A DNA stretch of 64,000 nt from Polaribacter sp. SA4-10 (GTDB lineage Bacteria > Bacteroidota > Bacteroidia > Flavobacteriales > Flavobacteriaceae). The translations under genes were made by a program, and so were the position numbers. Location of the stretch: the NCBI GenBank assembly GCA_949519155.1, contig CATIQU010000035.1, positions 1 through 64,000 of the forward strand. Reading direction: 5' to 3'. Below, piece after piece: positions 44,869 through 53,380 of the stretch (within the stretch, counting starts at the first letter, position 1; every line of letters starts with the position of its first letter). The notes beneath the pieces are model-generated. The model was not told the origin of the DNA. It ran no database searches and saw nothing but the letters and a program-made list of their open reading frames with translations.

Positions 44869-45483
44869 ATGATAGAATCACTCCTCTCTTTTATTTTTGC
44901 CACTGCAATCTTGGCAATCTCTCCAGGGCCAGATAATATTTTTGTGCTGACACAGAGTATTGTAAATGGTAAAAAATACGGATTAGCAACTGTTTTTGGA
45001 TTAATGACAGGGTGCCTTATCCATACTACTTTAGTTGCATTTGGAGTTTCAGCGCTATTAAAACAGCATGACAACTTGTTTTTTTTGATTAAAGTTTTTG
45101 GGGCAACCTATCTGTTATATTTGGCATATCAAGTATACAAAAGCGATGCAAAAATTACATTTTCCACAGAAAATGTCATTCAAAAAACGACTTTAGAATT
45201 GTTCAAAAAAGGATTTCTAATGAATGTGTTGAATCCGAAAGTAACGATTTTCTTTTTGGCTTTTTTTCCTCAATTCCTATTCTCAGAAGATCTTTCTAAA
45301 GTGTTGCAATTCTACATTTTAGGAATGCTTTTTATACTTGTTTCATTTCTTGTTTTTGGAACAATTGCAGTTTTAGGTGGTCAGATTTCTGAATATATTT
45401 CAAAAAGAAAAAACATTGGATTGTATCTAAAATGGGCACAAATTATTGTTTTTATAACAATTTCTGTATTGATTATCCTTTAA
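44869..45483 (+). CDS. LysE/RhtB family amino-acid exporter
   Basis: A 204-residue inner-membrane exporter with about six hydrophobic helices. The N-terminal AISPGPDNIFVLTQSIVNGK is the hallmark of the LysE/RhtB superfamily, and GLMTGCLIHTTLVAFG continues the conserved helix 2 pattern. The segment KGFLMNVLNPKVTIFFLAFFPQF is also diagnostic. Which amino acid is exported cannot be told. The next gene begins 55 bases later with its own promoter. Confidence 0.92.
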   Translation: MIESLLSFIFATAILAISPGPDNIFVLTQSIVNGKKYGLATVFGLMTGCLIHTTLVAFGVSALLKQHDNLFFLIKVFGATYLLYLAYQVYKSDAKITFSTENVIQKTTLELFKKGFLMNVLNPKVTIFFLAFFPQFLFSEDLSKVLQFYILGMLFILVSFLVFGTIAVLGGQISEYISKRKNIGLYLKWAQIIVFITISVLIIL

Positions 45484-45504
45484 TTTTCCATCCTGATATT
45501 CCTT

Positions 45505-45532
45505 TTGATATTCAATTGTTTGCCTATCTTTG
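45505..45532 (+). promoter_or_regulatory. Promoter of the HMG-CoA lyase gene (TTG-N17-TATCTTTG)
   Basis: TTG at 45505-45507 and TATCTTTG at 45525-45532, 17 bases apart. The ATG at 45539 is only six bases past the -7 box, which predicts a leaderless transcript and rules out the upstream TTG start at 45530. Confidence 0.65.
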
Positions 45533-45538
45533 AAACAG

Positions 45539-46402
45539 ATGAACAAAGTCAAAATTATAGAATGTCCACGAGATGCCATGCAAGGTATAAAAACGCATTT
45601 TATCGCTACCGATAAAAAGGCATTGTATCTCAATTCGCTTTTAAAAGTAGGCTTTGATACCATCGACTTTGGAAGTTTTGTATCTCCAAAAGCAATTCCG
45701 CAAATGCGAGATACAGCTGCCGTTTTATCAAAATTAGATTTGTCTAAAACAATCAGTAAGTTATTGGCTATCATTGCCAATGTAAGAGGTGCTAATGATG
45801 CATCGAAATTTGAGGAAATTGATTATTTGGGCTATCCATTTTCTATTTCAGAAAATTTTCAAATGCGAAACACACACAAAACAATCGCAGAATCGATTGC
45901 GACTTTAGACGAAATTTTAAACATCGCATCCAGAACAAATAAAGAAGTAGTGGCTTATTTGTCAATGGGTTTTGGGAATCCGTATGGAGATCCTTGGAAT
46001 GTAGAAATTGTAGCGGAATGGACAGAAAAAATGTCTCAAATGGGGGTGAAAATTTTATCCCTATCTGACACTGTTGGGAGTTCAACACCCGAGGTGATTC
46101 AATACCTTTTTTCAAATTTAATTCCTGCTTATCCAACAATCGAATTTGGAGCACATTTGCATACCACACCAGACAAATGGCACGAAAAAGTAGACGCTGC
46201 ATATAAAGCGGGCTGCAACCGATTTGACGGTGCAATTAAGGGGTTTGGTGGTTGCCCAATGGCAAAAGATGAATTGACTGGTAACATGCCTACCGAAAAA
46301 TTACTCTCTTACTTTACGGCTCAAAAAGCAGATACCAACTTGAAACCTATGAGTTTTGAAAGTTCATACAATAAGGCTTTGGAAGTTTTTGATGCCTTGT
46401 AA
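45539..46402 (+). CDS. Hydroxymethylglutaryl-CoA lyase
   Basis: Splits HMG-CoA to acetoacetate and acetyl-CoA at the end of leucine breakdown. The 287-residue TIM-barrel protein starts MNKVKIIECPRDAMQGIKTH, where ECPRDAMQG is the metal/substrate motif of the family. KILSLSDTVGSSTPEVIQYL gives the second conserved strand, HLHTTPDKWHEKVDAAYKAG the His-X-His metal ligands, and GFGGCPMAKDELTGN contains the catalytic cysteine of the G-x-GGCP-[FY]-A signature (Met here). Start chosen by the promoter. Confidence 0.93.
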   Translation: MNKVKIIECPRDAMQGIKTHFIATDKKALYLNSLLKVGFDTIDFGSFVSPKAIPQMRDTAAVLSKLDLSKTISKLLAIIANVRGANDASKFEEIDYLGYPFSISENFQMRNTHKTIAESIATLDEILNIASRTNKEVVAYLSMGFGNPYGDPWNVEIVAEWTEKMSQMGVKILSLSDTVGSSTPEVIQYLFSNLIPAYPTIEFGAHLHTTPDKWHEKVDAAYKAGCNRFDGAIKGFGGCPMAKDELTGNMPTEKLLSYFTAQKADTNLKPMSFESSYNKALEVFDAL

Positions 46403-46454
46403 TATTGAAAAAATGCGCTGTGTGAATGCAGTCGAAATCCAAATAAAAATAAAA

Positions 46455-47981
46455 ATGAAATTCATTAAAACCAGTGTATTTTTTCTGTCCATATTCTTTT
46501 TAGTATCCTGCACAAAAGACGATCAGAAAATAGATTTCACTTTTTTACAATTGAATGATGTCTATGAAATTGCACCAATCCAAGGAGGTGAGTTTGGAGG
46601 CATGGCGCGTGTAGAAACCGTACATCAAGAGTTGTTAAAAGAAAACAAAAACACGTTGCTTATGATGGCAGGTGATTTTTTAAATCCGTCCTTAATAGGA
46701 ACCCTAAAAGTAGCAGGCGAACACGTTCGTGGTAAACAAATGATTTCGGTAATGAATGCGATGAATTTTGATTTGGTTGCCTTTGGAAATCATGAGTTTG
46801 ATGTGCCCCAAAAAGACTTGCAAAAACGCTTGAATGAAAGTAATTTTCCTTGGATTTCTGCCAATGTAAAAGAGAAAATAGAAACAGGATTTAACTTTTT
46901 TCACAAGGAAAGAAATGGTAAAAAAACACCATTATCTCCTTCTTTTATCAAAGAATTCTCTGATGCAGATGGCACCAAAATAAAAGTCGGTTTTATTAGT
47001 GTTTGCATCCCCTCAAATCCAAAAGAATATGTGGTATATGAAGACATGTTTACCCAAGCAAGTGCTGCCTATGAAGACCTCAAAGATTCTGTTGATGTTG
47101 TTTTTGGACTTACACACGTTAAAATAGCACAAGACAAAATAATTGCAAAGCTACTTCCAGAAATTCCTTTAATTATGGGGGGACATGAACATAATAGTCA
47201 ATCCGTTTCAGTTGGAAATACCGTCATTACAAAAGCAGATGCGAACGCGAAAACGGTTTATGTTCATCGAATTTCGTATGATAAAAAAACAAAAAAAGCG
47301 ACAATCATTTCAGAATTAAAAGAAATTAATAGTACAATAAAAACAGATACTAAAGTAGGGGCAATTGTCGAGCAATGGCAGCAAGTATTGAAAACAAAAA
47401 TTAAAGAAATTGTATCAAATCCTCAAGCCATTATTTATACTGCTACAACTCCCTTAGACGGAAGAGATACGCCCATTAGAAGTGTGCAAACCAATTTAGG
47501 TGAAATTATTACAAAATCGATGTCTTTTGCTTTTGAGAATAGCGTTGATTGTGCGATTGTAAATGGTGGGTCTATTCGAATTGATGATGCTCTGGACGGC
47601 GCAATTACTGCTGTAGACATTTTTAGAGTGCTGCCTTATGGAGGTCAAGTTTTAAAAGTAAAAATAAAGGGAAGCCTGCTGAAACGTGTTTTAGATTATG
47701 GTGTTTTGGCTGCCGGAACGGGTGCTTATTTACAGCGTTTTCATGCTGAAAAAGTAGGAGCGGAGTGGCATACTAAAAAAAAAGTGCTAGATCTTGATAA
47801 AACCTATAATGTTGCTTTCTCTGAATACTTATTAAAAGGTTTTGACATTCCTTTTTTATCAGAAAAAAACAACGAAGTGCTTGCTGTATATCACCCAAAA
47901 CCAACTGAATTAGGGTTTGATATTCGAAAAGCTGTGGTATCCTATTTAACATTAGAAACAAAAAAAAGTGCCCATAAATAG
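46455..47981 (+). CDS. 5'-nucleotidase / bifunctional metallophosphatase, lipoprotein
   Basis: A 508-residue UshA-like enzyme. The start MKFIKTSVFFLSIFFLVSCT gives a lipoprotein signal with the lipobox VSC; the longer frame starting inside the preceding gene (46356) is rejected. The N-terminal metallophosphatase domain has the dinuclear metal motifs FLQLNDVYEI, GDFLNPS, GNHEFD and GGHEHN. The C-terminal 5'-nucleotidase domain (about residues 325-490) contains IVNGGSIRIDD. It should dephosphorylate nucleotides in the periplasm for uptake. It begins 52 bases after the HMG-CoA lyase stop and may share its transcript. Confidence 0.93.
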   Translation: MKFIKTSVFFLSIFFLVSCTKDDQKIDFTFLQLNDVYEIAPIQGGEFGGMARVETVHQELLKENKNTLLMMAGDFLNPSLIGTLKVAGEHVRGKQMISVMNAMNFDLVAFGNHEFDVPQKDLQKRLNESNFPWISANVKEKIETGFNFFHKERNGKKTPLSPSFIKEFSDADGTKIKVGFISVCIPSNPKEYVVYEDMFTQASAAYEDLKDSVDVVFGLTHVKIAQDKIIAKLLPEIPLIMGGHEHNSQSVSVGNTVITKADANAKTVYVHRISYDKKTKKATIISELKEINSTIKTDTKVGAIVEQWQQVLKTKIKEIVSNPQAIIYTATTPLDGRDTPIRSVQTNLGEIITKSMSFAFENSVDCAIVNGGSIRIDDALDGAITAVDIFRVLPYGGQVLKVKIKGSLLKRVLDYGVLAAGTGAYLQRFHAEKVGAEWHTKKKVLDLDKTYNVAFSEYLLKGFDIPFLSEKNNEVLAVYHPKPTELGFDIRKAVVSYLTLETKKSAHK

Positions 47982-47992
47982 GACACTTTTTT
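47961..47992. terminator. Bidirectional terminator overlapping the nucleotidase stop codon
   Basis: AAAAAAAGTG...CACTTTTTT with a loop containing the TAG stop (47979-47981). The left arm codes for the last lysines and serine of the nucleotidase. The hairpin also lies 33 bases after the convergent TonB receptor stop, and its A/T flanks suit both directions. Confidence 0.7.
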
Positions 47993-48024
47993 AACTTCAT
48001 ATTTTCACTTAGCGTTTCCAATTT

Positions 48025-50262
48025 CTAGAATTGGTATTGAAACCCACCGTAGATTCCAAAAGGGTGTCCAGGTCGTAAACCAGCTGGAACTCTAGAAGCC
48101 GCATACGTATTGTTAAGTAAGTTTGTTATGTTTGCCGTCAATTGAAATTGCGGAGTTACCGTGTATTTACTCGACATATCGATGATGAAGTTGGATTCAA
48201 CTTTTTCATTCGTAGGAATGTTTACTGAGCCAGCCAAAGTTCTAAATGCACCATTATACCTTGCATTAAAATTTACTTCAAATTTGGCGTGTTCCAAAGA
48301 CAAAGCAGCATTCAATTGGTGTTTTGGAATGTAGGGCAATTCATCGCCAACCATTACCGTTCCCCACAAACTATCAACACTTCCAAAACTGTTTAAAAAT
48401 TCGGTGTTTGTAAAAGTGTATCCAATAGAAATTGGAAACGAAAAACGTGCATTTTTTGAGGTTATATTGTAATTTAACAAGAGTTCAATACCATTTACTT
48501 TTACTTCTCCTGCGTTGAATTGGTCTAAAGAGCCTGTTCCACCAGTTGCAGCAATATCACTTCCTAACAAGTTGGAATAATCGTTATAGAAACCAACAAA
48601 CTCCCCTTTTAGTTTTCCGAGGCTGAAGCGGGTTCCTAATTCATAATTAATACTTTCTTCTGCTTTTTCATCTTCTTTGTTTCCTGGAGGTGAAAATCCT
48701 TTGTGAATACCTCCGAAAAGGGAAAAATCATTGTTAAATTTATAGTTGACACCCATTCCTGGTATAAAAATGGCGACTGTGTTTTCTCTTTCATTTAAGT
48801 CACTACCAGACCGTGTAATGTCATTCTTGCCAAAATCTTTTCTTTCTAATAAAATATCTTCATATCGAACTCCGGGAGTAAATGTCCAGTTTTGAAATTT
48901 TAATTTATAGGTAATGTAGGATGCAAAAGCTTTTGCACTGCTAATTCTATTGGCATCGGTGCCAGGAACTCCTACTGTTGTTTCGGTTAAAACACCTGCA
49001 TTGGAAATACTGTACTTGTCTACCCATTGAAAGCGATCTTCTTCGTCATAATGGTATCTAAAACCGATCTCTAGGTCATGAAATGCATTTCCTGTGTACC
49101 AGTGGTAATCTAGTTTTGTCTGCATTCCTTGTGCATAATATGTTCGGTTATTTGCTTTCACTCCAATGGCATCTGCAGCAGAATTTACAGTACCGTTTAC
49201 GATGCCAAAATGATTTGAATAGCTCGTAGGATCTCCTAATATTTTTGAGATTTTTTGCTTGTCTCCTTCAAAAGTAATGTCGTTTAACTTGTACCAGTTT
49301 CGTGCAAAATTATTTCGATAAAATGTTGTAGTAATATTTAGATTTTTAGAGAAATCTAAATGATGTGTAAGCATGTATTGCGTATGATCCGTCGTCATTT
49401 TATCATTATTAGAAGCGGCATATCTGGAAAACGGATTCGTTTTAAAACCTTCTTCTGTGAGCCCTAAATACGTTTCATTCCCCTTTTCATCTGCATATTG
49501 AAACTTCAAATCGAGCGATTGTTTGACCACCTCATTTGGAAATAGTTGTACACGTAGTTTGGCGACTACATCGTTTTTATTGAAACCTGTATTTTTTCCG
49601 CTTTGTAAAGTTTTAAAACCATCAGATCCATAATTTAGATATTCAATAAAGTATCCTATGTTTTTATGATTTCCGCCAACTTTTGCGTGTAGCTGATTCG
49701 AATTAAAGCTTCCATACGAACCTCTCACACTTCCTGCAAAATTTTTAGGAATTTGAGAAGTAATCATATTAATAGCACCTCCGGTGGTAAAGGGACCATA
49801 TTGTACTTGGCTACTTCCTTTTAAGACCTCAACTGCTTCCATTCTTGCAATCGTAGGAAAGTAATAGGCAGAAGAAGCACTGTAGGGAGCTGGAGCAATT
49901 AAAACACCATCTTCCATTAATGTGATTTTTGAACTCCTTTCAGGTGAAGTTCCTCTTAAACTAATATTCGGTCGCAATCCAAAGCCATCTTCTTCATATA
50001 AAGAAACTCCTGGAACAGTTCTTAATGCTTTGTTGATATCTGTAAAACTAAATTTTTGTAATTCTTTTGGGGATAGGTAATATGCGGAACCTGTTCTGTG
50101 CTTCGCTACATATTTATTCCCAAAAATTTGATTGGTAGAAATAATGATTTCATCCAATTTTTGGATCGTGTCTAGTTGCCCAGTTTCTTTTTTTTCTACT
50201 TTAGTTTGAGCAGTTAATGTACCTGTAAACAAGATGATTAATAATGATATTTGTTGTCTCAT
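48025..50262 (-). CDS. TonB-dependent outer-membrane receptor (FecA-like)
   Basis: A 745-residue receptor. The signal peptide MRQQISLLIILFTGTLTAQ supports a start at ATG 50260-50262; the open frame extends 18 codons upstream without support. The TonB box and plug domain follow (about residues 45-160: ALRTVPGVSLYEEDGFGLRP and SLRGTSPERSSKITLMEDGV), then a 22-strand barrel ending in a terminal aromatic (FGIYGGFQYQF). The FecA/iron-siderophore-like plug suggests ferric-chelate uptake, but the substrate is not certain. It lacks the N-terminal carboxypeptidase-like domain of SusC proteins, and there is no SusD partner. Confidence 0.93.
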   Translation of the reverse strand: MRQQISLLIILFTGTLTAQTKVEKKETGQLDTIQKLDEIIISTNQIFGNKYVAKHRTGSAYYLSPKELQKFSFTDINKALRTVPGVSLYEEDGFGLRPNISLRGTSPERSSKITLMEDGVLIAPAPYSASSAYYFPTIARMEAVEVLKGSSQVQYGPFTTGGAINMITSQIPKNFAGSVRGSYGSFNSNQLHAKVGGNHKNIGYFIEYLNYGSDGFKTLQSGKNTGFNKNDVVAKLRVQLFPNEVVKQSLDLKFQYADEKGNETYLGLTEEGFKTNPFSRYAASNNDKMTTDHTQYMLTHHLDFSKNLNITTTFYRNNFARNWYKLNDITFEGDKQKISKILGDPTSYSNHFGIVNGTVNSAADAIGVKANNRTYYAQGMQTKLDYHWYTGNAFHDLEIGFRYHYDEEDRFQWVDKYSISNAGVLTETTVGVPGTDANRISSAKAFASYITYKLKFQNWTFTPGVRYEDILLERKDFGKNDITRSGSDLNERENTVAIFIPGMGVNYKFNNDFSLFGGIHKGFSPPGNKEDEKAEESINYELGTRFSLGKLKGEFVGFYNDYSNLLGSDIAATGGTGSLDQFNAGEVKVNGIELLLNYNITSKNARFSFPISIGYTFTNTEFLNSFGSVDSLWGTVMVGDELPYIPKHQLNAALSLEHAKFEVNFNARYNGAFRTLAGSVNIPTNEKVESNFIIDMSSKYTVTPQFQLTANITNLLNNTYAASRVPAGLRPGHPFGIYGGFQYQF

Positions 50263-50300
50263 TTTATTTAGATTAATTATAAATAGCTTTTTTTTGAGTG

Positions 50301-50331
50301 CAAAGATACCACTCATAATGAGTTTTACAAA
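50301..50331 (-). promoter_or_regulatory. TonB receptor promoter (TTTG-N19-TATCTTTG)
   Basis: On the minus strand TTTG (50328-50331) and TATCTTTG (50301-50308) are separated by 19 bases, an exact match to the Bacteroidota consensus TTTG-N19-TAnnTTTG. About 38 bases before the chosen ATG. An imperfect palindrome, ACTCAT-A-ATGAGT (50311-50323), lies between the two elements and could be an operator. Confidence 0.75.
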
Positions 50332-50525
50332 GCTTATTTAGAATAAATAAAAATAATATATTGAAGTTGTTGGTTCTCAATTAATTGTATTATATACATT
50401 AATTTAAAAGATATAGGTCAGTTGTCGTGTTTAGAAGTAGCAACGATATTGACTGCATTATTCATTTAAAAAATGTGTATGGAAACCTTACTTTTAATTA
50501 ATGGTAAAAACTCAATAAATAGTTG

Positions 50526-50533
50526 TAAATTTG
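50526..50533 (+). promoter_or_regulatory. -7 box of guaB (TAAATTTG)
   Basis: TAAATTTG matching TAnnTTTG, 25 bases before the chosen guaB ATG. The longer frame beginning at 50535 would start almost at the box. Confidence 0.5.
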
Positions 50534-50558
50534 CTTGCAATTAGACTTTAATTGCAAC

Positions 50559-52034
50559 ATGACAGCACACAACGATAAAATAGTAGGAGAAGGACTAACG
50601 TATGATGACGTTTTACTAGTACCCGCCTTTTCAGAAGTACTTCCTAGAGAAGTTATTATTCAAACAAAATTTACGAGAAACATTACCATTAATGTTCCCA
50701 TTATTTCTGCAGCAATGGATACTGTTACAGAATCTGCGATGGCGATTGCGATTGCTAGAGAAGGAGGGATTGGTGTTTTGCATAAAAACATGACCATTGA
50801 GCAACAAGCCCAAGAGGTGAGACGTGTAAAGCGTGCAGAATCGGGCATGATTTTAGATCCTGTTACTTTGCCTTTAACGGCCTTTGTTTTAGACGCAAAA
50901 GCCAATATGAAGGAACACAGTATTGGTGGAATTCCGATTGTTGATGAAAATGGAACTTTAAAAGGGATTGTAACCAACAGAGATTTGCGTTTCGAACACG
51001 ACAATCAAAGACCGATTGTTGAAGTAATGACTTCGAAAAATTTAATTACTGCTTCTGTTGGTACTTCATTAAAAGATGCGGAGAAAATTCTTCAAAAAAA
51101 TAAAATTGAAAAACTATTGATCGTAGACGATCAGTATATCTTAAAAGGATTAATAACGTTTCGAGACATTACCAAAGTGACTCAAAAACCATTTGCCAAT
51201 AAAGATTCATTTGGTCGTTTAAGAGTGGCTGCTGCATTGGGCGTTACTTCCGATGCGGTTGTAAGAGCTGAGGCTTTGGTAAAGTCGGGTGTAGATGCCG
51301 TTATTATTGATACTGCCCATGGACACACTAAAGGGGTGGTCATGGTTTTAAAAGAGGTAAAAGCTAAATTTCCGAATTTGGATGTAGTGGTTGGAAACAT
51401 TGCTACTGCCGAAGCGGCAAAATATTTAGTGGAAGCAGGTGCCGATGCTGTGAAAGTCGGAATTGGACCGGGTTCTATTTGTACTACCAGAGTGGTCGCA
51501 GGTGTTGGTTTTCCACAATTTTCGGCAGTTTTAGAAGTGGCTGCAGCTATTAAAGGAAGTGGTGTTCCAGTGATTGCCGATGGAGGTATTCGTTATACGG
51601 GAGACATTCCGAAAGCCATTGCTGCGGGAGCAGATTCTGTAATGTTAGGATCTCTTTTAGCTGGAACTAAAGAATCTCCAGGAGAAACCATTATTTACGA
51701 AGGAAGAAAATTTAAATCCTATCGAGGAATGGGTTCTGTTGAAGCTATGAAACAAGGATCTAAAGATCGCTATTTCCAAGATGTTGAAGCAGATATTAAA
51801 AAACTAGTTCCTGAAGGTATCGTAGGAAGGGTTCCTTATAAAGGAGATTTGGACGAAAGCATTCACCAGTTTATTGGTGGTTTGCGTGCTGGAATGGGCT
51901 ATTGTGGTGCGAAAGATATTGCTACTTTACAAAAAACTGGAAAGTTCGTAAGAATTACTGCCAGCGGAATTAATGAAAGTCATCCTCACGATGTTGCCAT
52001 TACCAAAGAAGCGCCAAACTATAGTAGAAGATAA
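50559..52034 (+). CDS. guaB: IMP dehydrogenase
   Basis: Oxidises IMP to XMP, committing purines to GMP. The 491-residue protein starts [20 protein letters not shown], the usual family N-terminus. Two CBS domains are inserted at about residues 95-210 ([20 protein letters not shown] and [20 protein letters not shown]). The catalytic loop [17 protein letters not shown] carries the nucleophilic cysteine and the flap has [11 protein letters not shown]. Together with purL this window holds two purine genes, but they are far apart and separately promoted. Confidence 0.97.
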   Translation: MTAHNDKIVGEGLTYDDVLLVPAFSEVLPREVIIQTKFTRNITINVPIISAAMDTVTESAMAIAIAREGGIGVLHKNMTIEQQAQEVRRVKRAESGMILDPVTLPLTAFVLDAKANMKEHSIGGIPIVDENGTLKGIVTNRDLRFEHDNQRPIVEVMTSKNLITASVGTSLKDAEKILQKNKIEKLLIVDDQYILKGLITFRDITKVTQKPFANKDSFGRLRVAAALGVTSDAVVRAEALVKSGVDAVIIDTAHGHTKGVVMVLKEVKAKFPNLDVVVGNIATAEAAKYLVEAGADAVKVGIGPGSICTTRVVAGVGFPQFSAVLEVAAAIKGSGVPVIADGGIRYTGDIPKAIAAGADSVMLGSLLAGTKESPGETIIYEGRKFKSYRGMGSVEAMKQGSKDRYFQDVEADIKKLVPEGIVGRVPYKGDLDESIHQFIGGLRAGMGYCGAKDIATLQKTGKFVRITASGINESHPHDVAITKEAPNYSRR

Positions 52035-52054
52035 AAATATATTTTATAAATATT

Positions 52055-52087
52055 AAAAAGAGAAGCGGATGCTTCTCTTTTTTTTTA
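52055..52087 (+). terminator. Rho-independent terminator of guaB
   Basis: AAAAAGAGAAGC-GGAT-GCTTCTCTTTTT with a long T-run, about 20 bases after the stop. Confidence 0.9.
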
Positions 52088-52112
52088 GCCTTTTAGTGGA
52101 TCTTAGGTTTTT

Positions 52113-52148
52113 ATGTACCGTCAAAGTCGGGAGACTTTGCGGAGCGGG
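52113..52148 (-). repeat. REP-like hairpin, AAAGTC stem
   Basis: ATGTACCGTCAAAGTCGGGA GACTTTGCGGAGCGGG on the plus strand: an AAAGTC/GACTTT stem framed by ATGTACCGTC and GCGGAGCGGG. Same frame as the copies at 52841-52875, 52894-52924 and 53003-53037. Confidence 0.65.
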
Positions 52149-52184
52149 ATAAAATGTATGGAAACCATTGTTGTCAATAGAAAT

Positions 52185-52442
52185 TTAATCGTAATGAAAT
52201 CTACATTTTAGTATTCTAATTTCATCTTCACGAACTTGATAAATTAATCGATGCGCTTCATTAATTCTTCTTGACCAAAACCCTCTATAATTATGCTTTA
52301 AGGGTTCAGGTTTTCCAATTCCTTCATAGGGTTGTCTAGAAATATCTTTTAGAAGTAAGTTGATTCGCTTTAGCCTTTTTTCGTTAATTTTCTGCCAATA
52401 CAAATAATCATCCCAGGATTCATCTACAAAAACATATTTCAT
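52185..52442 (-). CDS. yoeB: Toxin YoeB (mRNA interferase)
   Basis: Ribosome-dependent mRNA-cleaving toxin of the RelE superfamily. The 85-residue protein aligns without gaps to remembered E. coli YoeB: EPLKHN places Glu46, HRLIYQV places Arg65, and the C-terminal CRFHYD provides His83 and Tyr84, the catalytic set. WDDYLYWQ and GFWSRRI are also shared. Its ATG overlaps the antitoxin gene by four bases (ATGA), the standard coupled arrangement. Probably functional, since all catalytic residues are present. Confidence 0.95.
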   Translation of the reverse strand: MKYVFVDESWDDYLYWQKINEKRLKRINLLLKDISRQPYEGIGKPEPLKHNYRGFWSRRINEAHRLIYQVREDEIRILKCRFHYD

Positions 52443-52693
52443 TGGTCAATAAGTTCTTTGCTAAAGGAATCTCCTTTTTTGAATTTTTCAATTGCAGTGT
52501 CTAATCTTGCTTTGTTTTTGTCAGATGACATTTCGTATTGAGTAGTGTGAAGAGCGTTGTACTCTTCCAATGAAATCACTACAACTCCAGAGTTTTTCCC
52601 TCTATTGATTATTAGGGTTTCAAAATTTTCAGTTACACTATTAAGGTATTGTTTTATATCCTTTCTGAAATCAGATATTGTTGCTGTTATCAT
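52439..52693 (-). CDS. yefM: Antitoxin YefM (Phd/YefM family)
   Basis: An 84-residue antitoxin. The N-terminal DNA-binding/dimerisation domain reads MITATISDFRKDIKQYLNSV, followed by ETLIINRGKNSGVVVISLEE and the YNAL helix. The acidic, flexible C-terminus (DTAIEKFKKGDSFSKELIDQ) should wrap the toxin. It precedes yoeB with a four-base overlap and is preceded by an operator palindrome that covers the promoter box, as expected for autoregulation by the YefM-YoeB complex. Confidence 0.95.
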   Translation of the reverse strand: MITATISDFRKDIKQYLNSVTENFETLIINRGKNSGVVVISLEEYNALHTTQYEMSSDKNKARLDTAIEKFKKGDSFSKELIDQ

Positions 52694-52710
52694 AATATCA
52701 TGTATTTAAT

Positions 52711-52732
52711 ATTGTACAAATTTACGTACAAT
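52711..52732 (-). promoter_or_regulatory. yefM-yoeB operator/promoter (palindrome over TAAATTTG)
   Basis: ATTGTAC-N8-GTACAAT is a perfect 7-bp inverted repeat (52711-52717 and 52726-52732). The spacer and the edge of the arms contain TAAATTTG (minus strand, 52717-52724), the -7 box. TGTACA at 52713-52718 is the core hexamer known from the E. coli yefM-yoeB operator. Binding would block transcription of the module. Confidence 0.7.
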
Positions 52733-52763
52733 AAATGAATTATTAAAAAGCGCTTCAATTTTA

Positions 52764-52800
52764 CCTTCCTAGCGTAAGCGTCTCGCTGATGCCGTCAACT
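52764..52800 (+). repeat. REP-like hairpin (CTAGCGTAAGCG...GCCGTCAA)
   Basis: CCTTCCTAGCGTAAGCGTCT CGCTGATGCCGTCAACT: flanks as in the element at 8900-8933 (CTTCCCGCTAGC...GTGCCGTCAA), stem changed. Confidence 0.5.
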
Positions 52801-52840
52801 AAATTAAAGGTACTGCTTATCTTCAGTTGATGACTTTTTT

Positions 52841-52924
52841 ATGTGCCTCAAAGTCGAGCGACTTTGCGGAGCGGGGTGACCAAGTATATGTTCCCCCAGC
52901 TGCGCAAAGTCTCCAGACTTTGAG
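52841..52924. repeat. Pair of opposed REP-like hairpins
   Basis: First unit ATGTGCCTCAAAGTCGAGCG ACTTTGCGGAGCGGGG (52841-52875); second unit inverted, CCCCAGCTGCGCAAAGTCTC CAGACTTTGAG (52894-52924). The two face each other with a 17-base spacer, so they could also fold into one larger structure. This cluster region (52733-53142) has no credible gene; an open frame at 52940-53125 is made largely of repeat sequence. Confidence 0.6.
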
Positions 52925-53002
52925 TTTGTATAACTCTCAATGATTTTAATACGAAATGTATTTTTGACACATTCAATCTTTGTACTTCCTTTTTTCTTTT
53001 TT

Positions 53003-53037
53003 ATGTGCCTAAAAGTTGGAAGACTTTGCGGAGCGGG
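53003..53037. repeat. REP-like hairpin, AAAGTY stem variant
   Basis: ATGTGCCTAAAAGTTGGAAG ACTTTGCGGAGCGGG: same flanks as at 52841, with a GU-compensated stem (AAAGTT/GACTTT). Confidence 0.55.
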
Positions 53038-53075
53038 TCAGTATATGAAAAGTAGCAGAATAAAAAAGCTACTAC

Positions 53076-53160
53076 TTTCGGTTTTAAATCAAAGATATCA
53101 GAAAAGCACAAACTTTGGTGGTTAGCACTTAACTGCTATTTTTCATATAAGTGGTTGTGC
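53076..53160 (-). repeat. Island repeat, copy 2 (shared with 9211-9292)
   Basis: Begins (minus strand) GCACAACCACTTATATGAAA and includes AGCAGTTAAGTGCTAACCAC, then AAAGTTTGTGC and AAACCGAAA. Matches copy 1 in order and spacing with many substitutions. It overlaps the last codons of the minus-strand gene at 53143-53364. Confidence 0.55.
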
Positions 53161-53364
53161 AACGTTATTTTTATTCATTTTAACTAAATTAACATAATAT
53201 ATGAAAAAATAAATACAAATAGACAAACGACCCGATGGTGTCAAAAGTTCTTTATAATTATTTTCTTTTAAGCTAATCCAATTTATGTTTTTTATTGAAA
53301 TCATTAGCGAAAATATACTTATAACGAGTAGAATAAAAGTTACTTTTTTAGAAAATTTAATCAT
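53143..53364 (-). CDS. Small membrane protein, unknown function
   Basis: A 73-residue hypothetical protein: basic start MIKFSKKVTFILLVISIFSL, two hydrophobic segments (about residues 8-25 and 47-60) and a polar tail KMNKNNVAQPLI. The tail is encoded by the start of the island repeat, so the true C-terminus may have been altered by repeat insertion. Strongly AT-rich, like its upstream neighbour, and unlike the core genes. No family recognised; may be a short accessory-island gene or a remnant. Confidence 0.45.
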   Translation of the reverse strand: MIKFSKKVTFILLVISIFSLMISIKNINWISLKENNYKELLTPSGRLSICIYFFIYYVNLVKMNKNNVAQPLI

Positions 53365-53380
53365 ATCTTTATTTTTAAAT

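Noticed and set aside
52940..53125. 61-residue plus-strand frame in the repeat cluster
   Set aside because: Most of it is made of the REP-like hairpin and the island repeat.
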